From assembly GCA_045654805.1 (NCBI GenBank), contig JAZOOD010000069.1, forward strand, positions 1 to 39,363: a DNA stretch of 39,363 nt, given 5' to 3'. The DNA comes from CAZNKU01 sp045654805. GTDB taxonomy: Bacteria > Bacillota > Clostridia > Monoglobales > Firm-18. The notes under the pieces are model-generated. The model worked only from the letters and a program-made list of their open reading frames with translations, made no database searches and was not told the origin of the DNA. The position numbers were made by a program, and so were the translations under genes. Positions within the stretch are counted from its first letter, which is position 1, and every line of letters begins with the position of its first letter. Shown here in pieces: positions 16,811 to 23,920 of the stretch.

Positions 16811-16905
16811 GGACAGGTATCGAAGTGGTCATAACGGGGCTGACTCGAAATCAGTTTGTCGGTATTCAATCCGGCACGTGGGTTCGAATCCCACCCTGTC
16901 CGCCA
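16811..16905 (+). tRNA. tRNA-Ser(CGA)
   Basis: Acceptor GGACAGG pairs with CCTGTCC, discriminator G and encoded CCA (16903-16905). The anticodon stem-loop is CTGA-CTCGAAA-TCAG (anticodon CGA), with a long class II variable arm and T-arm GTGGG-TTCGAAT-CCCAC. Complete and canonical. A perfect terminator follows immediately. Confidence 0.95.
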
Positions 16906-16944
16906 AACAAGGCTTTTGAGAAATATCAAAAGCCTTGTTTTTTT
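16906..16944 (+). terminator. Intrinsic terminator of tRNA-Ser
   Basis: AACAAGGCTTTTGA (16906-16919) pairs perfectly with TCAAAAGCCTTGTT (16926-16939), followed by TTTTT. It starts one base after the tRNA CCA. Confidence 0.9.
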
Positions 16945-16970
16945 ACAAAATATTGCAGGTTGAGTTTTTA

Positions 16971-17648
16971 TTATTGTTTGGTTGCTTCACACGTTACTAC
17001 ATTATAAACAAAACGACGCGCCTTATTGCGCGCTGCTATGTTTAACAACAATAACAACACTATTATAAATGCTACAAAGTTTACATTAAATGGAATCACT
17101 CTAAATGCCAGCGATAAAATCAAATATATTATCAACACGCAAATAGTACTACAATACATATCGCGATACATTAACCAATCTCTATGCGACTGAAAAACCA
17201 TATCCTCATTTCTATACTTATTTAATAGCTTGTACCATTCGTTATTTTCATATTTAAACTTTTCTTTTTTGTCTGATGGCATATTCGAAAAAATATCAGG
17301 CCTTTTTTCTTTAAGTTGATTATACGAAAAACGATTATCCTTGTTATTGGTCATTATTTGTGTAAATACCTTTTCACCTGGACTCTTACAGCAAAAAAGA
17401 TAAACTAATTTCGACTTGAATTTCTCGCTAAATACGCCATCTAATATCAATGTGAAAATATATAATATTGAAGATAATATACTTGAATTCAATATATTTA
17501 AAGCCAAGGAAATCCACTCGCTATCATTACTGGAATTTTCAGGAAATTTAAAGATACCAAAAAAAAACAACAATACTAATATATTCCCCAAAATCAACAT
17601 TGGAATCTCTCTGTTTCTATATGACTTTAAATCTTTTTTATCTTCCAT
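16971..17648 (-). CDS. Four-TM membrane protein, putative defence effector
   Basis: 225-aa integral membrane protein, family not recognised. Predicted TM segments are at about 16-35, 46-70, 166-184 and 189-206, leaving a charged cytosolic domain of ~95 residues between TM2 and TM3 and basic residues at both ends. I use ATG 17648 with GGGGG upstream; a GTG at 17672 overlapping the previous stop is the alternative. Last gene of a three-gene operon behind a metallo-beta-lactamase protein. A 2+2 TM layout with a central cytosolic domain resembles membrane effectors of nucleotide-signal immunity (S-4TM class); that link is by architecture only. Confidence 0.6.
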   Translation of the reverse strand: MEDKKDLKSYRNREIPMLILGNILVLLFFFGIFKFPENSSNDSEWISLALNILNSSILSSILYIFTLILDGVFSEKFKSKLVYLFCCKSPGEKVFTQIMTNNKDNRFSYNQLKEKRPDIFSNMPSDKKEKFKYENNEWYKLLNKYRNEDMVFQSHRDWLMYRDMYCSTICVLIIYLILSLAFRVIPFNVNFVAFIIVLLLLLNIAARNKARRFVYNVVTCEATKQ

Positions 17649-17671
17649 ATTGATAATCCCCCATAATTGCA

Positions 17672-18115
17672 CTAATATATTTTATCAAAAACTGATTTTA
17701 TTTTTTCTAATGGCTCCTGTTCCCGACAATTATGAAGTCTAATTTCTGCTTCAGTAACATCAAAATTAAACTTATAATCTTTGCCACAAAACAATTGCGC
17801 TCTTTTATTACGTTGTGGTGCAAGATATATATTTCTTCCCTTAAGACGATAATCTTCGGAGCAATTTTCGTCACAAGAAATAATTGCAATATTTTTTTCT
17901 TTGATTTCATCACCATAATATTTAAACAGTCTCGCTATTTCGGAATTATGACCATATGCCAGCAATATACTATCATCATTAAATGGAAATGATTTAAATA
18001 TTTCAAAATTATCCATTACACCAATTTTGACAAACCAAAGTTTGAAAGTATTATACAAATATTCCTTACGTGCCTCTATTTCGTTTTTTCTTTCTCTATG
18101 AATTAAATATCTCAT
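17672..18115 (-). CDS. Small unknown protein, possible Rossmann-like domain
   Basis: 147-aa soluble protein, no family recognised. The middle (DDSILLAYGHNSEIARLFKYYGDEIKEKNIAIISCDENC) alternates predicted beta strands and helices in a Rossmann-like rhythm; ISCDENC and the C-terminal YKFNFDVTEAEIRLHNC are the most conserved-looking stretches. No palm-domain GGDD, TIR or HEPN motif is visible. The start overlaps the metallo-beta-lactamase stop as ATGA, and its TAG abuts the 4-TM gene. Strict coupling suggests it forms a complex with, or controls, the flanking hydrolase and membrane protein. Confidence 0.55.
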   Translation of the reverse strand: MRYLIHRERKNEIEARKEYLYNTFKLWFVKIGVMDNFEIFKSFPFNDDSILLAYGHNSEIARLFKYYGDEIKEKNIAIISCDENCSEDYRLKGRNIYLAPQRNKRAQLFCGKDYKFNFDVTEAEIRLHNCREQEPLEKIKSVFDKIY

Positions 18116-18978
18116 ACATTCAACGTTCTTCCTGAATAAGATGGTTTAGCTGATTCTTCTGTAAGCAAAATATCCCCATCCTTTGTGTTTTTGACCTTAT
18201 GCCCAGTGCAGTTTAAATCATCTGATCCTCCGTTGCTATTGCCAGTATTATCTGAAACAATATAGGTAATATCTATATTGTCATCGGCTCTTTCAAACAC
18301 TTCATCTGCTAAAGCTGGTTTCCCGTGATGCGGAAGTTGAATAAAATCATATGTATTCAATTTCACACTTTCTGGAATTGCTACAGGAGTACAATCGCCC
18401 GTTAATAATATCTTTTTCGAGTTCAGTGATAACTCTATTTGTACACTAGCAGCATTAGTTATCGTCTCTCCATCAATGGAATCGCCCTCACAATTATTAA
18501 TGCCCTTAGCTGCAGCTTTTATCATATAGTCAAATTCTGGTCCTATTCTCTTCATCTGAGATGGGAATTCGTCTTCATTCTCATAGACATCCTTCAATGT
18601 CACTTTTTTAGATAACGATGCAATATTGTCATATAGTTCTGTAATTGCTCTTGCAATTGAATCCCTTTTTCTTCTGCCATCATCTAATTCCTCTAGAAGT
18701 TCATCCTTATATTTGAGTAATAGGATAGTGAATAACTTATCTACTCTATCTTTTTCTATTAAATATGGAATTCCTTTGAAATGGTCATCATCATTATGAG
18801 ACAAAACTACAATAGCCTTATCGATCGAATTTTCATCAAGTAATTCAATTGCTCTTTTAGCGTGCTCTTCCGACCCACAATCATAAATAATAGCCTGTTT
18901 ATCATCTATAAATACAATACAGTCTCCATAATTTTTATTTTCTTCCTCATAATTTTTTGAACTTAAAATCTTAATCAT
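18112..18978 (-). CDS. Metallo-beta-lactamase-fold hydrolase (ComEC/Rec2-like MBL)
   Basis: 288-aa cytosolic MBL protein, first gene of the three-gene operon. The metal site SHNDDDHFKG gives H61-x-D63-x-D65-H66, a variant HxHxDH; LLTGDC and LPHHGKP supply the later Asp and His ligands, as in ComEC-type MBL domains that act on nucleic acids or nucleotides. I choose ATG 18978 because GGAGGG lies 7 bases upstream; that site sits inside the codons following an earlier ATG at 18993. A ~70-residue insert (about 80-150) rich in charged helices is unusual. Substrate unknown. Confidence 0.75.
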   Translation of the reverse strand: MIKILSSKNYEEENKNYGDCIVFIDDKQAIIYDCGSEEHAKRAIELLDENSIDKAIVVLSHNDDDHFKGIPYLIEKDRVDKLFTILLLKYKDELLEELDDGRRKRDSIARAITELYDNIASLSKKVTLKDVYENEDEFPSQMKRIGPEFDYMIKAAAKGINNCEGDSIDGETITNAASVQIELSLNSKKILLTGDCTPVAIPESVKLNTYDFIQLPHHGKPALADEVFERADDNIDITYIVSDNTGNSNGGSDDLNCTGHKVKNTKDGDILLTEESAKPSYSGRTLNV

Positions 18979-19057
18979 TCTAATTCCCTCCATTTTAATT
19001 TTATTTTATAAACTAAGTTAATTCTAGCAATGCTACTTAATAAATCCTATGTGTCCC

Positions 19058-19186
19058 TCATGTTTGTCTCTCTTCCTTTCCTTTTTTCTTCATGTAAACA
19101 TTTATACCCAACTGCTTTGCCAATTCTGGATTCTTTTTTTGTTTTTCTAGCAGCCTTAAGGCAAGAATTCTTTCCCTCACAGTCAT
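19058..19186 (-). CDS. Conserved 42-aa small protein of Firmicutes
   Basis: Encodes a short basic protein beginning MTVRERILALRLLEKQKK and continuing NPELAKQLGINV with a Lys-rich end. The pattern 'VRERILALRLxEKxxxNPxxAKxLGI' recurs as a free-standing ~40-aa protein near mobile elements in Clostridia, by my recollection. An AGGAG site (19202-19198) sits at correct spacing to this ATG; ATGs at 19195 and 19192 overlap the site too closely. Function unknown; a two-helix fold is likely. Confidence 0.7.
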   Translation of the reverse strand: MTVRERILALRLLEKQKKNPELAKQLGINVYMKKKGKEERQT

Positions 19187-19314
19187 ATACATCATCTCCT
19201 ATTCAACTGAAGGATCAGTTCTTACTATACTTTAATTATACAGTTTCTTTATGATGTCCGAAATATCTGTTTCAGCAAAATAACAGTGTGTTTTTATACT
19301 AAATCAGCAAAATA

Positions 19315-19352
19315 AAATAGCGTTTTAGGTTTTTATGCCTAAAACGCTATTT
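19315..19352 (-). terminator. Intrinsic terminator after the XRE gene
   Basis: AAATAGCGTTTTAGG (19315-19329) and CCTAAAACGCTATTT (19338-19352) form a perfect 15-bp stem. On the minus strand it is followed by TATTTTGC with a T-rich flank, 14 bases after the XRE stop. Confidence 0.88.
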
Positions 19353-19366
19353 CAACATTTATGGAT

Positions 19367-19870
19367 TTACTTTTCTTCGTTTCGTATTACTTTCATCTTT
19401 TCGCACCAAATTTGAATTGCTTCAACAGCCATCGATATTTTTTCAAGCTCGTCGAGAATTTTATTTAAGTCTAATATCTCTGTATCATCTACTTTTCCAT
19501 CTGCAAGTATTTCCATTAATCGCATTTTCTTTGCATTAATTGATTCTAACGATACTGACATTTCAACTAGTGTTTTGTGGACATTACTAGCATCATCAAC
19601 TTCTGGAGCATCCAGTTTGCCTATTGAGCACTGATGACAGCAATAATAATTCCTTAATTCCGGTCTGTTGTACGCTTTTGAGAGAACAACGACATCATCC
19701 GGTTGCACCTTTACAGTTCCGTGTTCTATCTTAACCAATTTATTTTCATCAAGATATCCATATTTTCCATTATCAACATCTGCAATTAAATTTGCAGCTT
19801 CCAATCTGCTTAATCCAAGTTCATCCCTAACTTCTTGGAATATTGTTTTAGTTTCTGATGTTTTTGCCAT
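19367..19870 (-). CDS. XRE-family regulator with Cys motif
   Basis: 167-aa DNA-binding protein. Residues about 8-65 (IFQEVRDELGLSRLEAANLIAD to VVVLSKAYNRPELRNYYC) are a Cro/C1 helix-turn-helix, followed by the YYCCHQCSIGK motif found in phage- and ICE-borne XRE regulators, then a coiled helical C-terminus (90-165) likely for dimerisation. Monocistronic with its own terminator. It may control one of the neighbouring mobile modules. The 275 bases upstream to the SLOG gene contain a GGGTAG-TGTAA-CTACCC hairpin (around 20063-20079) and no gene. Confidence 0.8.
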   Translation of the reverse strand: MAKTSETKTIFQEVRDELGLSRLEAANLIADVDNGKYGYLDENKLVKIEHGTVKVQPDDVVVLSKAYNRPELRNYYCCHQCSIGKLDAPEVDDASNVHKTLVEMSVSLESINAKKMRLMEILADGKVDDTEILDLNKILDELEKISMAVEAIQIWCEKMKVIRNEEK

Positions 19871-20145
19871 AATATTTCATCTTCTTTCCCATCTTTTATC
19901 TACGCTCACTGTCCTACATTAATGATTATACCATATTAATTGATGATTTTCAATATTTTGGCAATATTCTGTAAAAATAGATGTTTTATTATGATTAAAT
20001 TATCATCAGAAACATTGTCTCACACGCCCTTCAACAGCCGTCTTATTTGCGATTTAACACCCCGGGTAGTGTAACTACCCTACCCGAGAGAGTTTTGCCT
20101 TACAACCCCTTTAATAGCTGTTGCAACTCGGCCTCAAAATCGATT

Positions 20146-20640
20146 TTAAATGGTATCGAGGACATTCATTACACGAATGCCTCTTCTCTTTGCATAATCG
20201 ACAGTGTTCTTCGTCCCGCTCTTTTGACCATTGAACACAGCTATCACAAGATTTGACCTGTCAACCATCCATTCATTTCTCACCTGGTAGCATCCAGTGA
20301 AGTAATGGTCATTGATTTCTTTTACAAGGTCAGCATTTTTGATTATCTTGTTAAACCGCATCTTTTCTGTTATACTCCGCCTGCTCTCAAAATTCGGGTG
20401 TGGCAAAGCACATATAAGATGCAGCTCCTTGTTCGTTTTCTTTCTCTCGAGCACAATCTCCGCTGCCCATATATCCGTTCCCATTGCCATACCTGTTATA
20501 AAGGTTACATACCCCTCTGCAATAGCATCGTCTATCGCTTTTTCAAGTAACGGCTTAATTTCTTTCTCTCCAAGATCCATTTTGTCAGGACGATGCCCTG
20601 TAAAACAACATCTGTGTAATCTTAATTCTTCGTGATTCAT
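20146..20640 (-). CDS. SLOG-family protein (DUF1273/YpsA-like)
   Basis: 164-aa Rossmann-like nucleotide-binding protein. RCCFTGHRPDKM (TGHRP at 14-18), FITGMAMGTDIWAAE (48-61) and NGQKSGTKNTVDYAKRRG match the DUF1273/SLOG signature; SLOG proteins are thought to sense or process nucleotide-derived ligands and recur in conflict systems. GGAGAGG precedes the ATG. Immediately upstream lies the candidate invertible promoter, at present pointing away. A +1 frame after the stop reads IDFEAELQQLLKGL, possibly a former C-terminus, so a small 3' frameshift cannot be excluded. Confidence 0.85.
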   Translation of the reverse strand: MNHEELRLHRCCFTGHRPDKMDLGEKEIKPLLEKAIDDAIAEGYVTFITGMAMGTDIWAAEIVLERKKTNKELHLICALPHPNFESRRSITEKMRFNKIIKNADLVKEINDHYFTGCYQVRNEWMVDRSNLVIAVFNGQKSGTKNTVDYAKRRGIRVMNVLDTI

Positions 20641-20655
20641 AATTCCTCTCCATTA

Positions 20656-20681
20656 ACACACATAATCAACATTATGTGTGT
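20656..20681. repeat. Left inverted repeat/recombination site (candidate)
   Basis: An 11-bp stem ACACACATAAT / ATTATGTGTGT around the asymmetric spacer CAAC. The 20-bp core CACATAATCAACATTATGTG recurs, inverted, at 20889-20908. It lies 16 bases before the SLOG start codon. Arm-spacer-arm form fits a tyrosine-recombinase core site. Confidence 0.8.
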
Positions 20682-20700
20682 AACTTTGAGTCTAAAAATT

Positions 20701-20723
20701 AAAAAATCGCCCTGATTGGCGAT
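20701..20723 (-). terminator. Terminator inside the invertible segment
   Basis: On the minus strand ATCGCC-AATCAG-GGCGAT followed by TTTTT and a further T-rich run. It would stop leftward transcription from the recombinase before the SLOG gene in the present orientation. Confidence 0.8.
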
Positions 20724-20753
20724 ATCGGTTACCACTATTTTCAAAGAGTTCCA

Positions 20754-20783
20754 GACCAATGAACTTTAAAATCTTCATTGGTC
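20754..20783. other. Perfect 10-bp hairpin inside the invertible segment
   Basis: GACCAATGAA (20754-20763) and TTCATTGGTC (20774-20783) with a 10-base loop and no T-run. Could be a regulator binding site or a transcript structure. Confidence 0.6.
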
Positions 20784-20833
20784 AATTTGGTGTGTTCAAA
20801 TTTTCTGATTTTCTTCTAAAACTGCTTGAAACA

Positions 20834-20862
20834 TTGACCTTTATGTACTTTCGTGGTATAAT
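20834..20862 (+). promoter_or_regulatory. Consensus sigma-A promoter inside the invertible segment
   Basis: TTGACC (20834-20839), 17-base spacer, perfect TATAAT (20857-20862). In the present orientation it fires rightwards into the 3' end of the recombinase gene, antisense, with no + strand gene in reach. Inverted, it would fire into the SLOG gene. Confidence 0.85.
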
Positions 20863-20886
20863 TTACTCAAATAAATTTATAACTTT

Positions 20887-20910
20887 GCCACATAATGTTG
20901 ATTATGTGGC
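20887..20910. repeat. Right inverted repeat/recombination site (candidate)
   Basis: GCCACATAAT-GTTG-ATTATGTGGC, a 10-bp stem whose 20-bp core is the exact reverse complement of the left site, including the asymmetric four-base spacer. It ends two bases before the recombinase stop codon. Confidence 0.8.
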
Positions 20911-20911
20911 T

Positions 20912-21757
20912 TTAATTTTGCATCCGCACAAGTCCTAATCTTTGCATCTGTCTGCGGTGAATATCGCCGTCTTCAATGGTGTAAATTCTTGTTGTGTTAA
21001 TGCTACTGTGTCCAAGGATATCTGCAAGACGAACTATGTCCTTTTGCAGTGAATAATAAGTCCGTGCGAACAGATGTCTTAAATTATGAGGAAATACCTT
21101 TTCTTTTTCAACTCCAGCACTCTCGCAAAGGCTCTTCATTGCTTTCCATATAGAAAATCGGTCAAGCGGTTTTCCTTTTCTTGTTATGAATACACTGCCT
21201 GATGTTAGTTTCTGTTCCCTTATATATCTTTTTAAGATATTGCAAAGTTCTTTGGTCAACAGTATCGTTCTGATTTTACCTTTCAACCTAACCTGTGCTC
21301 GTCCTGACATTACCGCATCTACTGTTATAAACTTTAGCTCACTTACACGAATTCCTGTTGAGCATATTGTCTGCATCACAAGATATAACCTTTCGTTCTT
21401 TTTCTCTTGTGCCGCCTTCAATAATCGCTCATATTCTGCTTTGGCTAACTCTTTATCTTTCTGGCAGAATATCTGTTTTTGCACCTTGAGATTTTTGACT
21501 TTCAGGTCATATCTTTCATTGAATTCAAAGAATCCGTTAAGGGATGCTAAAACAGAATTTACGGTTGTGGGTGCATAGTTCTCCATAAGCTGTTGCTTAT
21601 AATGAAGGACTGCAGTTTTATCTAATTCACCACAGTCCAACCACCTTGAGAATGCACTGATATCACGGATATACTTTTCAACCGTGACATCGCTCTTTTC
21701 CTCGCTGATTAAATATTCCTTATAAAGTTCAATTTGTGTTTGTGTTATTGTTTGCAT
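20912..21757 (-). CDS. Tyrosine recombinase (XerC/D-like)
   Basis: 281-aa site-specific recombinase. It has the N-terminal SAM-like core-binding domain (EKYIRDISAFSRWL) and a C-terminal catalytic domain with Arg137 (TGIRVSEL), Lys160, His224-x-x-Arg227 (HNLRH), His250 (LGHSSINTT) and Tyr259. No arm-binding domain, so it resembles Xer-type inversion/resolution enzymes more than phage integrases. ATG 21757 with AAAGGAG upstream is preferred over a TTG at 21766. Two inverted palindromic sites lie directly downstream, making it the obvious candidate to invert the segment 20656-20910. Confidence 0.92.
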   Translation of the reverse strand: MQTITQTQIELYKEYLISEEKSDVTVEKYIRDISAFSRWLDCGELDKTAVLHYKQQLMENYAPTTVNSVLASLNGFFEFNERYDLKVKNLKVQKQIFCQKDKELAKAEYERLLKAAQEKKNERLYLVMQTICSTGIRVSELKFITVDAVMSGRAQVRLKGKIRTILLTKELCNILKRYIREQKLTSGSVFITRKGKPLDRFSIWKAMKSLCESAGVEKEKVFPHNLRHLFARTYYSLQKDIVRLADILGHSSINTTRIYTIEDGDIHRRQMQRLGLVRMQN

Positions 21758-21849
21758 AACTGACAACTCCTTTCAATTTTATTATACACCTCTGTGTGTC
21801 CTTAATACGTTTTGAAAGTCATTGTCAATGTTTCAAGTTCTAAGGCATA

Positions 21850-22071
21850 TTAAAAGACGATTGTAATTTCGTCATCCGAAATACAATCGCCTTCATCGTG
21901 CATTTTCTTCGCTACAAGCAATGCATGCTTAACATAAATCGTATTAAGTTGTTCTCGTATCGTCTTAGCATCAACTTTTTGTTCTACCAATCTGAATACA
22001 TCCATAAATACATCACTTTCAATGTTGTACTTCTCGCCACACATAATTTCTTCCAATGTGTACTTCGCCAT
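21850..22071 (-). CDS. Hypothetical 73-aa acidic protein
   Basis: Starts MAKYTLEEIMCGEKYNIE at 22071 with a very strong AAAGGAGGTG site; the open frame upstream is not used. It is predicted mostly helical, with the acidic end GDCISDDEITIVF. No family recognised. It lies 92 bases upstream of the recombinase on the same strand and could be an accessory (directionality or partition-like) protein, but nothing proves that. Confidence 0.6.
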   Translation of the reverse strand: MAKYTLEEIMCGEKYNIESDVFMDVFRLVEQKVDAKTIREQLNTIYVKHALLVAKKMHDEGDCISDDEITIVF

Positions 22072-22191
22072 CCGTGTCACCTCCTTTGGTAACACAAACA
22101 GTATCACACAAAAGTTCATAAGTCCAGAGAATTATTTTTAAAAAAGTAAAAGCGCTGCATTTCTATTACATCCTTGTAGTAAATAGTCTTA

Positions 22192-22752
22192 TTAAGTAAC
22201 ACTACATATGCTTTCGTAAAACTTTATCAATACGTAATAGCTTGCCATAAACTTAAAAAGCATATTGTTGTCAAACTTGACGTTTTCCATAACCAACCCG
22301 TGTGCCAGTTTGTTTCTTACATCCCTACTTTGAGTATAAAAACTATTAAATGCTTCTACTTCATATAGTTTTTTCTCGACTCCCAAGTTGCGAAAAAACG
22401 ATTCTTTAATTAATCCGTTTAGAACTGATAATTCGTTTTTAATTTCCTTTACTTCAATATCTCCCCCAAAATCACCCACCAAAAGTACTATTTCGTCTTT
22501 TGGAAGATACCGCGAAATAGCATCTGAATTGATTTTAGATTTTGTAAGAATAAAACGATCATCTTCATATCTTTCATACATTATATTTGCTAATGTAGCT
22601 TCTATAGCAGTAGAAAAATCAAAATACAAGCGAAAATAAATTATGTTGTATATTTCTGTATCGGACATATCAAGATCACTTGAAAGTTTAAGTGTATTCT
22701 TTAACCGATTATCTAACAAGTTCTTTATTCTTTCAACTGTTAATCGCTCCAT
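22192..22752 (-). CDS. HEPN-domain protein (MAE_28990-like)
   Basis: 186-aa all-helical protein with RNKLAH (Arg146-x4-His151) in SRDVRNKLAHGL, the R-x4-H catalytic motif of HEPN ribonucleases. The rest resembles the MAE_28990/MAE_18760 HEPN group. It is the last gene of an operon, 5 bases after a DUF262 gene; DUF262 with HEPN is a recurrent pairing in defence islands. The likely role is RNA cleavage on infection, restrained by a partner, or a toxin-antitoxin pair. No good terminator is seen in the 120 bases that follow. Confidence 0.75.
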   Translation of the reverse strand: MERLTVERIKNLLDNRLKNTLKLSSDLDMSDTEIYNIIYFRLYFDFSTAIEATLANIMYERYEDDRFILTKSKINSDAISRYLPKDEIVLLVGDFGGDIEVKEIKNELSVLNGLIKESFFRNLGVEKKLYEVEAFNSFYTQSRDVRNKLAHGLVMENVKFDNNMLFKFMASYYVLIKFYESICSVT

Positions 22753-22757
22753 ATGAA

Positions 22758-23918
22758 CTAACCCCTTATCATTTGAAGAACGTAGTTCACTCGTTTTACA
22801 ATTGTTTCCGGATCTGTTGTTTTGTATTTGAACGGTTCAATCAGGATTTCGTCAGACCATAATTTAAGTTTTTCTGCAATAAAGGATTCCTTGCTTGCGG
22901 TTATAGTATAATTATTTTCGATAACAGCCAATATCAAAGCTTCGGCAAAAAGTTCATGAACTTTTGCACTTATTTCATCGGAATTTCTTGATTTTCCTCC
23001 AAAGGCACTGAGATCAAAGTTAGAAATACAAGAAACCGCTTCTAACACAGCGTCAATATCTTCTTTATAGTCAATAATATTTTTGTTAGACCAGAACATA
23101 TAATTGTTGAGCATTATTTTTTTTGATGTTGTTATGCTGCTTTGCTGTTCATCTACTAAGCTTGTATGCCCTGCTTTAGTTCGGTCATATATTCGCTTGT
23201 AGGTAATAAATCTTAGGAACAGTTCAATGTCTTTTCCTCGTTTACGAATTCCTTGATCTCTTTCCACGAGACTTAAGTAATCTTTATTTGTTACTATGTC
23301 TTTTAGAGAAGCCAAAAGCTCGCCATCATAAACAGCGTTACGAATTTCTTGATCTGATAATTTTTCGGAGCCAGTATTAATTCTTTCGAATACAGAGAAT
23401 ATAATATTATTTTGATCAACATCGGCTCCACTTGAGCTCTCAAAAATAGTTGTACCTATAGGGTAATCATATATAAATTGCTGATCGTCTTCTGACAAAT
23501 CCTTGAACAGTTTTTTGTCCCATTTCTCATTTGGTGATTGCATTTTAAACTTTTTCTCTTTTTCGCCTTGTTTCCATGTTCCTTTTACATATTGATTAAT
23601 AGTTGTAATTCTTTGTAATCCATCTATAAGTAAGAATTTTTCTCCATTTTGATCTTTTATTTTAAATAAGAAAATATTCGGAATAGGTAAATTTAATAAT
23701 ATAGATTCTATTAATCTGCAAGAATTGGCATATGTCCAAACATATTCGCGTTGAAATTCTGGTAAGATCAGTTTTTTATTATCGTACCATTTCAATAGTG
23801 TTTCAATAGCTCTGTCTTGAGTGAATGTATTAATCTGATAACGCTCTATTTTAGAATCATCCGAACTATTTTCTTCATCAATTATAACATCAAATTCTTT
23901 ATTATTTTCAGCATCCAT
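22758..23918 (-). CDS. DUF262 (ParB-like NTPase/nuclease) protein
   Basis: 386-aa protein with the DUF262 signature: LILPEFQREYVW (50-61) and the ParB-superfamily DGLQR (99-103) followed by ITTINQY, then FERINTGSEKLSDQEIRNAVY. DUF262 is the N-terminal domain of GmrSD-type modification-dependent restriction enzymes. No C-terminal DUF1524 HNH nuclease is present here, so the protein is the short form; the HEPN neighbour may supply the effector. Gaps to both neighbours are 2 and 5 bases. Confidence 0.85.
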   Translation of the reverse strand: MDAENNKEFDVIIDEENSSDDSKIERYQINTFTQDRAIETLLKWYDNKKLILPEFQREYVWTYANSCRLIESILLNLPIPNIFLFKIKDQNGEKFLLIDGLQRITTINQYVKGTWKQGEKEKKFKMQSPNEKWDKKLFKDLSEDDQQFIYDYPIGTTIFESSSGADVDQNNIIFSVFERINTGSEKLSDQEIRNAVYDGELLASLKDIVTNKDYLSLVERDQGIRKRGKDIELFLRFITYKRIYDRTKAGHTSLVDEQQSSITTSKKIMLNNYMFWSNKNIIDYKEDIDAVLEAVSCISNFDLSAFGGKSRNSDEISAKVHELFAEALILAVIENNYTITASKESFIAEKLKLWSDEILIEPFKYKTTDPETIVKRVNYVLQMIRG

Positions 23919-23920
23919 TT

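Noticed and set aside
17672..18115. Middle protein of the MBL operon as a minimal CRISPR-type polymerase or cyclase
   Set aside because: No GGDD or other nucleotidyltransferase metal motif can be seen.
20096..20152. Frameshift restoring a longer SLOG C-terminus
   Set aside because: The +1 frame reads plausible residues, but the SLOG domain is already complete, so I only mention it.
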